A stretch of DNA of 64,000 nucleotides from Pseudomonas sp. ACN8 (lineage in GTDB: Bacteria; Pseudomonadota; Gammaproteobacteria; Pseudomonadales; Pseudomonadaceae). Each line of letters begins with the position of its first letter. Within the stretch, counting starts at the first letter, position 1. The DNA is taken from contig NZ_MRCS01000002.1 in the NCBI RefSeq assembly GCF_002303925.1, positions 142,480 to 206,479 of the forward strand, in the 5' to 3' direction. The translations under genes were made by a program, and so were the position numbers. Positions 8,591 through 16,265 of this stretch are shown piece after piece. Below the pieces are notes generated by a model. That model was not told the DNA's origin, did not search any database, and saw only the letters and a program-made list of their open reading frames with translations.

Positions 8591-9367
8591 ATGGCCGGCA
8601 GTCAGATCGAACGTGTTTTCAGTGTGCTCGAAAGCCTCACCAGCGATCCCCGTGGCCTGCCGATGCAGACCCTGGCGGAGCAACTGGACATCCCCAAGAG
8701 CGCGACCCATCGCCTACTGGCCGAGCTGATTCGCCTCGGTTACGTGCGGCAGAATCCGGATAATTTGCGTTATCACCTCTCGACCAAACTGGTGGCGATG
8801 GGCTTCCGTTACCTGTCGAGCAGCGGTGCCGATATCGTGCAGCCGGTGCTTGACCGCCTGGCTCAGGAAACCGGCGAACTGGTGCGTCTCGGGGTGATCG
8901 ACGGTGAGCGTCAGACCTGGATCGCCAAATCCCAGGGCGCGCGTTCCGGTCTGCGTTACGACCCGGACATGGGCCGCGATGCGCCGTTGTTCTACACCGC
9001 CTCGGGGCATGCGTGGCTGGCGTGCATGAGCGATGCCGAAGCCTTGTCGCTGGTGGAACGGCAGGGTGCGCAGGTGCCGGAACATGTGGGGCCGAACGCG
9101 CCGCGCTCGAACATCGAATTGCTCGAACGCCTGCGTCTGGCGCGGGAGCAGGGCTACGCCTGGGTCGAGGAGAGCTCGGCGGTAGGCACTTCGGCGATTG
9201 CGGCCGTGGTGCGCCATCCCGCCGATGGGCGGGTGATCGGCGTGCTCAGCATCGCCGGGCCTAGCGCGCGGATGCCGGGGGTGCGGCTGCATGAGCTGGC
9301 GCCGTTGTTGCTGGCGTACACCGAGGAGTTGAGTGCCGCGAGCCTGGCGTCGGAGTTGTTCAGTTAA
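8591..9367 (+). CDS. IclR family transcriptional regulator
   Basis: The 258-residue protein starts MAGSQIERVFSVLESLTSDP and has a winged helix-turn-helix (LPMQTLAEQLDIPKSATHRL) in the first 60 residues. A C-terminal IclR effector domain follows (TWIAKSQGARSG near residue 110, then a late VIGVLSIAGPSARM). A GTG four codons earlier is possible, but the ATG at 8591 has GGAAGCG upstream. It lies between the divergent FAD gene and the co-directional Gfo/Idh gene. Both have a copy of the same inverted-repeat site upstream, so it is the likely local regulator. The ligand is unknown. Confidence 0.92.
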   Translation: MAGSQIERVFSVLESLTSDPRGLPMQTLAEQLDIPKSATHRLLAELIRLGYVRQNPDNLRYHLSTKLVAMGFRYLSSSGADIVQPVLDRLAQETGELVRLGVIDGERQTWIAKSQGARSGLRYDPDMGRDAPLFYTASGHAWLACMSDAEALSLVERQGAQVPEHVGPNAPRSNIELLERLRLAREQGYAWVEESSAVGTSAIAAVVRHPADGRVIGVLSIAGPSARMPGVRLHELAPLLLAYTEELSAASLASELFS

Positions 9368-9383
9368 GGCCACTGCAAATCCC

Positions 9384-9475
9384 TTGTGGGAGCGAGCCTG
9401 CTCGCGAATGCGGTGTGTCATGCGATCTGGATGGCGACTGACACACCCTCTTCGCGAGCAGGCTCGCTCCCACAT
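9384..9475. repeat. REP doublet (inverted pair)
   Basis: GTGGGAGCGAGCCTGCTCGC near 9386 and its reverse complement ending near 9474 form an inward-facing pair. Between the arms is a further small inverted repeat, GGTGTGTCA against TGACACACC. The element sits between iclR and the operator of the Gfo/Idh gene. Confidence 0.9.
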
Positions 9476-9545
9476 TTTGAACTGCGTTCAACTTGAGAAG
9501 CTGTGCGCTGTTCGAACACTTTCAGGACAGGTCTGTGTAAGAATC

Positions 9546-9562
9546 TGGAACCAGGTTCTAAA
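9546..9562. promoter_or_regulatory. Putative IclR operator 2
   Basis: TGGAACCAGGTTCTAAA contains the perfect dyad GAACC-A-GGTTC and matches 15 of 17 bases of the reverse complement of the site before the divergent FAD gene. It lies about 48 bases before the Gfo/Idh start, where a repressor or activator of that gene would be expected. Confidence 0.62.
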
Positions 9563-9589
9563 TTATTGGAGATTCATCGCTCCAATAAT
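9562..9589. promoter_or_regulatory. Perfect 10-bp hairpin immediately upstream of the ribosome site
   Basis: ATTATTGGAG and CTCCAATAAT form a perfect 10-base stem around ATTCATCG. The hairpin ends eight bases before the AGAGGA ribosome site of the Gfo/Idh gene, which itself uses a TTG start. It could be a second DNA operator or a leader RNA hairpin affecting translation; the sequence alone cannot decide. Confidence 0.5.
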
Positions 9590-9609
9590 ATTCACAAGAG
9601 GACCGCACC

Positions 9610-10665
9610 TTGAATTCGCCACTTCGCATCGCCCTGATCGGTGCTGGCAACATGGGCCAGCAGCATTACCAGCATCTGCAATCCCTGACTGAAGCGACGT
9701 TATGTGCCGTGGCCGATCCGGGACCGCAGGCGGCCAGCCTTGCGGCTCAATGGGGCGTAGCCTGTTTCGCCGATCATCGTCAGATGCTGGAGCAGGCGAA
9801 GCCGGACGCCGTGATAGTCGCCAACCCGAACACGCAGCATGTCAACACGGCCCTCGATTGCCTCGCGGCCGGTGTGCCGGTGCTGCTGGAAAAACCGGTG
9901 GGCGTGCACCTGGATGAAGCCCGGGAGCTGGTGGCTGCCTCGAAGGTGAGTGGCGTTCCGGTACTGGTCGGACATCACCGCCGGCACAATCCGCTGATCG
10001 TCCGCGCCCACGAACTTGTCCACAGCGGCGCATTGGGTCGGTTGACCACGGTCACGGCGCTCTGGCAGTTGCGCAAGCCCGACAGTTATTTTGAAACACC
10101 CTGGCGTCGCGAGGCCGGTGCCGGGATGCTGTTGACCAACCTGATCCACGACCTCGATCTTCTGCGACACTTGTGCGGTGAAGTGCGTCAGGTTCAGGCC
10201 ATCACCAGCAATGCCATTCGCGGGTTTGCCAACGAGGATTGCGCGGCGGTGTTGCTGCAATTCGACAACGGCGCACTGGGCAGCCTGACCGGCTCCGATG
10301 CGGTGGCCGCGCCTTGGAGCTGGGAGCTGGATTCGGGGGAGAACCCGGTGTATCCGCGCCATCCTGATCAACCGTGTTACTTGCTGGCCGGGACAGGTGG
10401 GGCGCTGAGCATTCCGCAGCTTAAACACTGGCACTACAACGAAGTCGACGGAGGCTGGCATCAACCGTTGCTGGCAACCCAGGAAAGCTTCAGTACTGAT
10501 GAGGCCCTGCGTTTGCAGTTGCAGCACTTCGCGCGTGTTGTGCGTCGGGAGGTCGAGCCGCTGGTGAGTGCCGCCGATGCCGCGCGTACGTTGGCGCTGA
10601 TCGAAGCCATCCGCGAAGCCGCCGAAACCGGGCGTGCCTGCGCGCCATCCTTGATCGAGGGTTGA
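9610..10665 (+). CDS. Gfo/Idh/MocA family NAD(P)-dependent oxidoreductase (TTG start)
   Basis: The 351-residue protein begins SPLRIALIGAGNMGQQHYQH, a Rossmann GxGxxG placed at the very N-terminus as in this family. The family EKP motif follows in VLLEKPVGVHLDEA, and a C-terminal substrate domain contains NLIHDLDLLRHLCG. The only start compatible with an intact Rossmann fold is TTG at 9610, preceded by AGAGGA. Members oxidise or reduce sugars, inositols and other cyclic polyols. The gene is followed after two bases by the TIM-barrel gene, so the two are one operon. Substrate unknown. Confidence 0.9.
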   Translation: MNSPLRIALIGAGNMGQQHYQHLQSLTEATLCAVADPGPQAASLAAQWGVACFADHRQMLEQAKPDAVIVANPNTQHVNTALDCLAAGVPVLLEKPVGVHLDEARELVAASKVSGVPVLVGHHRRHNPLIVRAHELVHSGALGRLTTVTALWQLRKPDSYFETPWRREAGAGMLLTNLIHDLDLLRHLCGEVRQVQAITSNAIRGFANEDCAAVLLQFDNGALGSLTGSDAVAAPWSWELDSGENPVYPRHPDQPCYLLAGTGGALSIPQLKHWHYNEVDGGWHQPLLATQESFSTDEALRLQLQHFARVVRREVEPLVSAADAARTLALIEAIREAAETGRACAPSLIEG

Positions 10666-10667
10666 GC

Positions 10668-11483
10668 ATGAGCGAGCGTATGTTCTCCCTGGCCAGCCTG
10701 ACCGTGCTGGAGTTGTCGCCGCCCGATATGGTCGAGGTCGCCGCGCGGGCCGGCTACAGCCATGTCGGCTTGCGCTTGGTGCCGGCGACTCCTGAGGAGC
10801 ACCATTTTGCCCTGGTGGGCGACCATCAATTGCGGCGCCAGACCCTGGCGCGTCTGCGCGATACCGGAATTCGGGTGCTGGACGTCGAAATCCTGCGGCT
10901 CAAGCCGGAAACCGTCGTCGCCGATTTCGAGCAAATCCTGGCAGTGGGTGCCGAGTTCGGCGCCAGTGAGTTGCTGGTGGCCGGTAACGATCCTGACGAA
11001 CAGCGGCTGACGCAGCATTTTGCCGAACTCTGTGATCTGGCGGCAGCCTATGGGCTGCACCCGCATCTGGAGTTCATGCCCTGGACCGATGCGCGCAATC
11101 TTCAACAAGCCGCGCGAATCGTGGAAAACGCCGGGCGTGAAAACGGCGGCGTACTGGTGGACGCCTTTCACTTTGACCGCTCAGGATCGCGGCTGGAAGA
11201 ACTGGTCAAAGTTGCCCCCTCACGGTTACGGTATGCACAGTTGTGTGACGTCGCAGGACCACGGCCGGCCGACATGGCGGAGATCTTGCGTCAGGCGCGT
11301 AACGAACGGCGCTTCCCCGGCGATGGCGATTGTGACCTGCAGGGGTTGTTGCGCGGTTTGCCGGCTGACATTCCATTGAGTCTGGAGATTCCCACCGTGC
11401 AGTTGCTGGAGCAGGGCGTGAGTGGATTGGACCGGGCGCAGATGGCGCTGGATAAAACCCGGGAATTGTTGGCGCGGCTGTAA
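10668..11483 (+). CDS. TIM-barrel sugar phosphate isomerase/dehydratase-like protein (QuiC N-domain-like)
   Basis: The 271-residue protein is an AP-endonuclease-2-type TIM barrel. Its likely metal ligands are E135 (HLEFMPW), D165 and H168 (VDAFHFDRSG), Q191 (QLCDVAG) and E240 (LSLEIPT). QuiC at 14262 has E134, D165, H168, Q191 and E239, and the two also share FPGxGxxDL near residue 217. It may therefore be a dehydratase on a 3-dehydroshikimate-like or keto-inositol substrate rather than a sugar-phosphate isomerase. The ATG lies two bases after the Gfo/Idh stop. It lacks the C-terminal dioxygenase-like half of QuiC. Confidence 0.85.
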   Translation: MSERMFSLASLTVLELSPPDMVEVAARAGYSHVGLRLVPATPEEHHFALVGDHQLRRQTLARLRDTGIRVLDVEILRLKPETVVADFEQILAVGAEFGASELLVAGNDPDEQRLTQHFAELCDLAAAYGLHPHLEFMPWTDARNLQQAARIVENAGRENGGVLVDAFHFDRSGSRLEELVKVAPSRLRYAQLCDVAGPRPADMAEILRQARNERRFPGDGDCDLQGLLRGLPADIPLSLEIPTVQLLEQGVSGLDRAQMALDKTRELLARL

Positions 11484-11504
11484 TCGGTGCTGCGCACCTT
11501 TCGC

Positions 11505-11606
11505 TTGTAGGAGCGAGCTTGCTCGCGAGGGACGTGAGGGCGCCGTGTTTATCCAGGCGGCCATCATCATCGTTGACGACCATCGCGAGCAAGCTCGCTC
11601 CTGCAT
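11505..11606. repeat. REP doublet (GCTTGC variant)
   Basis: TGTAGGAGCGAGCTTGCTCG and the reverse complement CGAGCAAGCTCGCTCCTGCA face each other over about 50 bases. The C-to-T change in the core is matched by G-to-A in the partner arm, so hairpin pairing is kept. It separates the TIM-barrel gene from the EamA gene. Confidence 0.88.
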
Positions 11607-11637
11607 GTGATGCTTTTGACTTCAGTAAGGAAACCCC

Positions 11638-12516
11638 ATGACCGTCAGCACCCCGCTTTCCGGCGTCAATCAGCCCTTCAAAGGGATCCTGCTGATCGTT
11701 GTCGCAACCTTCCTGTTTTCCAGCCACGACGCCTTTTCCAAATACCTCTCCGGTTTCTATCCCATCGTCATGGTGGTCTGGGCGCGTTACGTGGTTCACA
11801 CCTTGCTGATGGCCGGGATTTTCCTGCCGCAGTCCGGGCTGGGGGTGTTGCGTACCAAGCGGCCATTGCTGCAGGTGATCCGGGCGCTGTGCCTGCTGGG
11901 CACCAGTCTGTTTTTCACCACGGGGCTGATGTACATCCCGCTGGCCGAGGCGACGTCGGTCAACTTCCTCGCGCCGGTACTGGTCACCGCGCTGTCGGTA
12001 CCGCTGCTTGGCGAGCGGGTGACCCGGGGGCAATGGCTGGCGGTGATTTTCGGTTTCAGTGGGGTGCTGATCATCGTTCACCCCGGTGGTGATCTGTTTA
12101 CCCCGGCGGTGTTGCTGCCGTTCTGCTCGGCGCTGTTTTTCTGCTTCTATCAACTGCTGACGCGCAAGCTCAGCGAGATCGACAGCCCGACCACCAGCAA
12201 CTTCTTTGCAGGCTTGTGCAACACGCTGGTGATGAGTGCGCTGGTGCCGTTCTTCTGGCAGACGCCGAACCTGGTGCATGGCGCGATGATGCTGGCGCTG
12301 GGGGCCTGCGGGATGACGGCACACCTGTTCCTGACCCAGGCGTTCCGCCTCGCGGCACCGGCACTGCTGGCACCGTTCAGCTATTGCCAGATCATCTTCG
12401 CCGGCCTCTTGGGCTGGCTGCTGTTTTCCCATACACCGACACTGACCACCGTGCTCGGCATTGCCGTGATCTGCTGCAGCGGGTTGGCGGCCGCGTGGCA
12501 ACAAAGCCGCCGGTAA
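11638..12516 (+). CDS. EamA/DMT-superfamily permease
   Basis: The 292-residue protein is almost wholly hydrophobic, with about ten predicted membrane helices arranged as two EamA repeats. The first ends near MYIPLAEATSVNFLAPVLVTALS, whose APV segment is typical, and the second near APALLAPFSYCQIIFAGLLG. Members move amino acids, nucleosides or metabolites across the inner membrane, often outward. It lies in the same direction as the Gfo/Idh and TIM-barrel genes, 154 bases downstream across a REP doublet, so co-transcription is possible. Substrate unknown. Confidence 0.88.
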   Translation: MTVSTPLSGVNQPFKGILLIVVATFLFSSHDAFSKYLSGFYPIVMVVWARYVVHTLLMAGIFLPQSGLGVLRTKRPLLQVIRALCLLGTSLFFTTGLMYIPLAEATSVNFLAPVLVTALSVPLLGERVTRGQWLAVIFGFSGVLIIVHPGGDLFTPAVLLPFCSALFFCFYQLLTRKLSEIDSPTTSNFFAGLCNTLVMSALVPFFWQTPNLVHGAMMLALGACGMTAHLFLTQAFRLAAPALLAPFSYCQIIFAGLLGWLLFSHTPTLTTVLGIAVICCSGLAAAWQQSRR

Positions 12517-12535
12517 AAGCCCAAAGAGAAACGAC

Positions 12536-12638
12536 CTGTAGGAGCGAGCCTGCTCGCGATGTTCGTCAACGATGACACGGGTTGTCTGGATACCCGCGTC
12601 GCTCTCAGGTTTTTCGCGAGCATGCTCGCTCCTACAGG
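12536..12638. repeat. REP doublet (inverted pair)
   Basis: TGTAGGAGCGAGCCTGCTCG lies at about 12538 and a degenerate reverse arm CGCGAGCATGCTCGCTCCTA ends near 12635. It occupies the convergent gap between the EamA gene and the MFS gene. The second arm keeps self-complementarity in GAGCATGCTC despite its changes. Confidence 0.85.
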
Positions 12639-12655
12639 GGGTAGTGCGGCGATCT

Positions 12656-13993
12656 TTAGTCAGTGACGGTCGGAATCTTGCGCGGTGCCATGAAGTACAT
12701 CCAGGTCAGCGCAATGAAGTACATCGCCGGAATCATGGTGAACAGCACGGTGTAGTTGTTGTTGGTGATGGTCAGGATGTGGCCGACCAGCTGGGTCATG
12801 AACATCCCGCCAATCGCCGCACACATGCCGCCGAAGCCGAACACCGTACTCATCATGTGCTTGGGCGTGTAGTCCATCACCAGGCTCCAGATGTTCGCGG
12901 TCCAGGCCTGGTGTGCGCCGATGGCCAGGGAGATGGCGGCCACCGCGACCCACAGGTTGCTGGAGCCGGCCGCCATGATCACGCCGATGATGCAGCAGGC
13001 GAAGAGGAACATGGACATCAGTCGCGCCTTGATCGGGTTGACGCCGCGACCGATCAGGAACGAGGAGAGGATGCCGCCGCCAACGCTGCCGAAGTCGGCA
13101 GTGAGGTAGATGATGATCAGCGGGATACCCATCTGGGTGACATTGATGCCCAGGTTGTATTGCTGGTTGAGGAACGGCGGCAGCCAGTACAGGTAGAACC
13201 AAAACACTGGCGCTGTGATCGAGTAGGCGAGGGCGAAGGCCCAGGTGCCACGCATGCGCAGGATTTTCGAGAACGATACGCGGGTTTGTTCCGGTTCGAC
13301 TTCGTTCTGGATGTAGTCCAGCTCCGACTGTTTGACGCTCGGGTGATCTTCCGGGTTGAAGTACTTCAGGCCCCAGAACAGCAGCCAGATCCCGCCCAGT
13401 GCCGACATGCACAGGAACGCGGCCTGCCAGCCCCAAACGTGCAGGATCAGCGGCAGCAGCATCGGGGTGAACATCGCGCCGACGTTGGTGCCAGCGTTGA
13501 AAATGCCAGTAGCCACGGCGCGCTCGCCGGCCGGGAACCACAGGCGGGTGGTTTTCACGCAGGCTGGGTAGTTGGCAGCTTCGGTGAGGCCGAGGATGAA
13601 TCGGCAAACCATGAAGCCGACCGCCGAAGTGGCCAGGCCATGGGCGCCGGTCGCCAGGCTCCAGAGCAATACCGCGCAGAAGAACACGCGCTTGACGCCG
13701 ACCCGGTCGATCAAGCGGCCTTGCAGCACGAAGCCGATGGCGTAACCGACCTGGAACCAGAAGTTGATGTTGGCGTAGTCCATCGCCGTCCAACTCATTT
13801 CCTTGGCCAGGATCGGTTGCATCACGCCCAGGGCGGCGCGGTCGATGTAGTTCAGGGTGGTGGCGAAAAACACCAGTGCCAGCATCCCCCAACGGGTTTT
13901 GCCGACAGCCATGGCGCCGCGAATTTTGTCGCCGATGCCACCGGCAGTGACGTTCATGGCCGGAGCCATGCGTGAGCTTTGGGAAGGAATCAT
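12656..13993 (-). CDS. MFS transporter, anion:cation symporter-like (putative quinate/shikimate permease)
   Basis: From ATG 13993 (MIPSQSSRMAPAMNV) the protein has 445 residues and 12 predicted helices. It carries the ACS-family N-terminal pattern LVFFATTLNYIDRAALGVMQ and the MFS loop GRLIDRVGVKR. Longer starts up to 14095 exist, but GGGTGG precedes 13993. ACS carriers take up organic acids with protons. It is divergent from quiC and shares its promoter region, with a PcaR-like palindrome and a TetR-like site between them, so uptake of quinate, shikimate or dehydroshikimate is the best reading. I recall the same pairing next to quiC in P. putida. Confidence 0.87.
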   Translation of the reverse strand: MIPSQSSRMAPAMNVTAGGIGDKIRGAMAVGKTRWGMLALVFFATTLNYIDRAALGVMQPILAKEMSWTAMDYANINFWFQVGYAIGFVLQGRLIDRVGVKRVFFCAVLLWSLATGAHGLATSAVGFMVCRFILGLTEAANYPACVKTTRLWFPAGERAVATGIFNAGTNVGAMFTPMLLPLILHVWGWQAAFLCMSALGGIWLLFWGLKYFNPEDHPSVKQSELDYIQNEVEPEQTRVSFSKILRMRGTWAFALAYSITAPVFWFYLYWLPPFLNQQYNLGINVTQMGIPLIIIYLTADFGSVGGGILSSFLIGRGVNPIKARLMSMFLFACCIIGVIMAAGSSNLWVAVAAISLAIGAHQAWTANIWSLVMDYTPKHMMSTVFGFGGMCAAIGGMFMTQLVGHILTITNNNYTVLFTMIPAMYFIALTWMYFMAPRKIPTVTD

Positions 13994-14123
13994 GTGTACC
14001 ACCCGTTTTTTGAATTTGTTATTTGGTGTTTTGGACATCGCGACCGGTGTTGCGTGTCCGGACTTAATGTGAGGACGATGTTGGGCAGTGGACAAAAAAT
14101 CGTCAATTCGCTAATCACCATTA

Positions 14124-14140
14124 TGTTCGATAATCGAACA
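14124..14140. promoter_or_regulatory. PcaR-like palindromic operator
   Basis: TGTTCGATAATCGAACA is a perfect 8-1-8 palindrome between the divergent MFS and quiC genes. From memory, the site bound by the IclR-family regulator PcaR in P. putida is GTTCGATAATCGCAC, which matches here at 14 of 15 positions. PcaR responds to beta-ketoadipate, a later intermediate of the pathway that quiC feeds. Binding here is inferred. Confidence 0.6.
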
Positions 14141-14144
14141 CAAA

Positions 14145-14158
14145 ACTAACTGGGTAGT
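14145..14158. promoter_or_regulatory. Putative TetR-family operator, site A
   Basis: ACTAACTGGGTAGT is a 6-2-6 dyad with one mismatch, four bases from the PcaR-like palindrome. Twelve of its 14 bases recur at 18364-18377 upstream of aroQ. The TetR gene at 16266 lies between the two sites, so it is the obvious candidate binder. Confidence 0.55.
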
Positions 14159-14261
14159 ACACTTTAAATTGCTCAATGCACCAACCGCCTCAATAATCCC
14201 CTCACTCTTTTAAAAGCGGCGCAAATTCCCTGTAGCCGAAGCCTCCACCGGGAGCCGAAAC

Positions 14262-16163
14262 ATGCAGCGTTCCATTGCCACCGTATCCTTGAGCGGTACC
14301 CTGCCGGAAAAGCTCGAAGCCATTGCCGCCGCCGGTTTCGACGGCGTCGAGATTTTCGAGAACGACCTTCTCTACTACGACGGTAGTCCGCGGGAAATTA
14401 AACAGATGTGCGTCGATCTCGGGATCGCCATCACCCTGTTTCAACCGTTCCGTGATTTCGAAGGCTGTCGGCGTGATCGATTGTCGCGCAATCTGGAACG
14501 CGCCGAGCGCAAATTCGACCTGATGCAGGAGCTGGGCACTGACCTGGTGCTGGTGTGCAGCAACGCCTCGGCCGAGTCCATCGGTGATGAACAGATTCTG
14601 GTCGACGATTTGCGGCTGCTGGCTGAACATGCTGGGGCACGCGACCTGCGCATCGGTTATGAAGCGCTGGCCTGGGGTCGGCATGTGAACACATATCAAC
14701 AGGTGTGGAACATCGTGCGGCAGGCCGATCACCCAAGCCTCGGCGTGTTGCTGGACAGCTTTCACACCTTGTCGCTCAAGGGCGATCCGAGCGCTATTGC
14801 CGAGATTCCAGGCGACAAGATTTTCTTCGTGCAAATGGCCGACGCGCCGATCCTGGCCATGGACGTGCTGGAGTGGAGCCGGCATTTTCGCTGCTTCCCG
14901 GGCCAGGGTGAATTCGATTTGCCGGGGTTCCTCGCGCCGATCATCAAGAGTGGGTACACCGGGCCTTTGTCACTGGAAATCTTCAACGATGGTTTCCGCG
15001 CCGCGCCTCCACGGGCCAACGCCGCCGACGGCTTGCGCTCGTTGTTGTACCTGGAAGAGAAAACCCGCGAGCGTCTGGCGCAGGAAGCCAAGCCTGCGGC
15101 CAACCCCGGGATTCTGTTCGAAACGCCCAAGGCCAGCGAGTACGACGGCATCGAGTTTCTTGAATTCGCCGTGGACGAAAGCCTCGGCGCCAAGCTCGCC
15201 CATTGGCTGGCGCGACTGGGTTTCGTCAAGGCCGGGCAGCATCGCTCCAAGAGCGTCAGCCTGATGCGTCAGGGCGATATCAACCTGATCCTCAACTCAG
15301 AGCCTTACTCCTTCGGCCACAGCTTTTTCGAAGCCCACGGCCCTTCGTTATGCGCGACTGCCGTGCGGGTCAAGGACAGCGCCAGTGCGCTGGCCCGAGC
15401 CGTGGCCTACAAGGGCCAGCCCTATCGCGGGCTGGTGGGCCCCAATGAATTGGAACTGGCGGCGGTGCGTGCGCCGGATGGCAGCCTGATCTATCTGGTG
15501 GACCAGGATGCCGACGTCTACGGCACCGACTTCAATCTGTTGGCGGATGCGCCGGTCAGCGGTGGCCTCAAGCGCATCGACCACATGGCCATGGCGCTGC
15601 CGGCCGACAGCCTCGACAGCTGGGTGCTGTTCTATAAGAGCCTGCTGGATTTCGAGGCGGACGATGAAGTCGTGCTGCCGGATCCTTATGGTCTGGTGAA
15701 GAGCCGTGCCTTGCGCAGTCGCGACAGTTCGATCCGCCTGCCACTGAACATTTCCGAGAACCGCAACACCGCGATCTCACACGCGCTGTCGAGTTATCGC
15801 GGCTCCGGTGTGCATCACATCGCGTTTGATTGCGATGACATCTTTGCCCAGGTCAGCCGTGCCAAAGAGGCGGGCGTGCCGCTGCTGGATATCCCGCTCA
15901 ACTACTACGATGACCTGGCGGCGCGGTTCGATTTCGACGACGAGTTCCTGAGCGAACTGGCCTACTACAATGTGTTGTACGATCGCGACGCCCAGGGCGG
16001 TGAACTGTTTCATGTGTACACCGAGCCGTTCGAGGGGCGATTCTTCTTCGAAATCATCCAGCGTAAAAACGGTTATGCCGGCTACGGCGCGGCCAACGTC
16101 GCGGTGCGCCTGGCGGCCATGGCCAAATCCCGTAGCGGCGCATTGCGCCAGGCGAAGTTGTAG
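14262..16163 (+). CDS. quiC: 3-dehydroshikimate dehydratase, two-domain (TIM barrel + HPPD-like)
   Basis: The 633-residue protein joins an N-terminal AP-endonuclease-2 TIM barrel to a C-terminal vicinal-oxygen-chelate half. Metal ligands of the dehydratase are visible at E134, D165, Q191 and E239. The second half, from about residue 290, shows RIDHMAMALP, GVHHIAFDCDD and FFEIIQRKNGY, as in 4-hydroxyphenylpyruvate dioxygenase. This is the known QuiC1 architecture. It converts 3-dehydroshikimate to protocatechuate. It is divergent from the MFS permease and followed by a GC hairpin and the TetR gene. The role of the C-terminal half is not established from sequence. Confidence 0.93.
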   Translation: MQRSIATVSLSGTLPEKLEAIAAAGFDGVEIFENDLLYYDGSPREIKQMCVDLGIAITLFQPFRDFEGCRRDRLSRNLERAERKFDLMQELGTDLVLVCSNASAESIGDEQILVDDLRLLAEHAGARDLRIGYEALAWGRHVNTYQQVWNIVRQADHPSLGVLLDSFHTLSLKGDPSAIAEIPGDKIFFVQMADAPILAMDVLEWSRHFRCFPGQGEFDLPGFLAPIIKSGYTGPLSLEIFNDGFRAAPPRANAADGLRSLLYLEEKTRERLAQEAKPAANPGILFETPKASEYDGIEFLEFAVDESLGAKLAHWLARLGFVKAGQHRSKSVSLMRQGDINLILNSEPYSFGHSFFEAHGPSLCATAVRVKDSASALARAVAYKGQPYRGLVGPNELELAAVRAPDGSLIYLVDQDADVYGTDFNLLADAPVSGGLKRIDHMAMALPADSLDSWVLFYKSLLDFEADDEVVLPDPYGLVKSRALRSRDSSIRLPLNISENRNTAISHALSSYRGSGVHHIAFDCDDIFAQVSRAKEAGVPLLDIPLNYYDDLAARFDFDDEFLSELAYYNVLYDRDAQGGELFHVYTEPFEGRFFFEIIQRKNGYAGYGAANVAVRLAAMAKSRSGALRQAKL

Positions 16164-16190
16164 GTAATTCGTAAACGCGGGATTAAACGT

Positions 16191-16226
16191 GGGCCGCGCG
16201 GCTTCCTTCACCGTGCCGCGCAGCCC
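16191..16226. terminator. GC-rich hairpin between quiC and the TetR gene
   Basis: GGGCCGCGCGGC and GCCGCGCAGCCC pair at 11 of 12 positions around a 12-base loop. There is no T-run, so it is at best a weak or Rho-assisted terminator, or a processing or stability element between the two genes. Confidence 0.4.
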
Positions 16227-16265
16227 ATAATCGCCAGCCTGTGCAGTGATGGCCGTGAGCCCGCA

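Noticed and set aside
11206..12504. 432-codon minus-strand ORF opposite the EamA gene
   Set aside because: Low-complexity Gln/His/Arg translation and overlap with two supported genes.
12572..13975. 467-codon plus-strand ORF opposite the MFS gene
   Set aside because: Antisense of a transporter; composition rich in His, Gln and Asp without domain signals.
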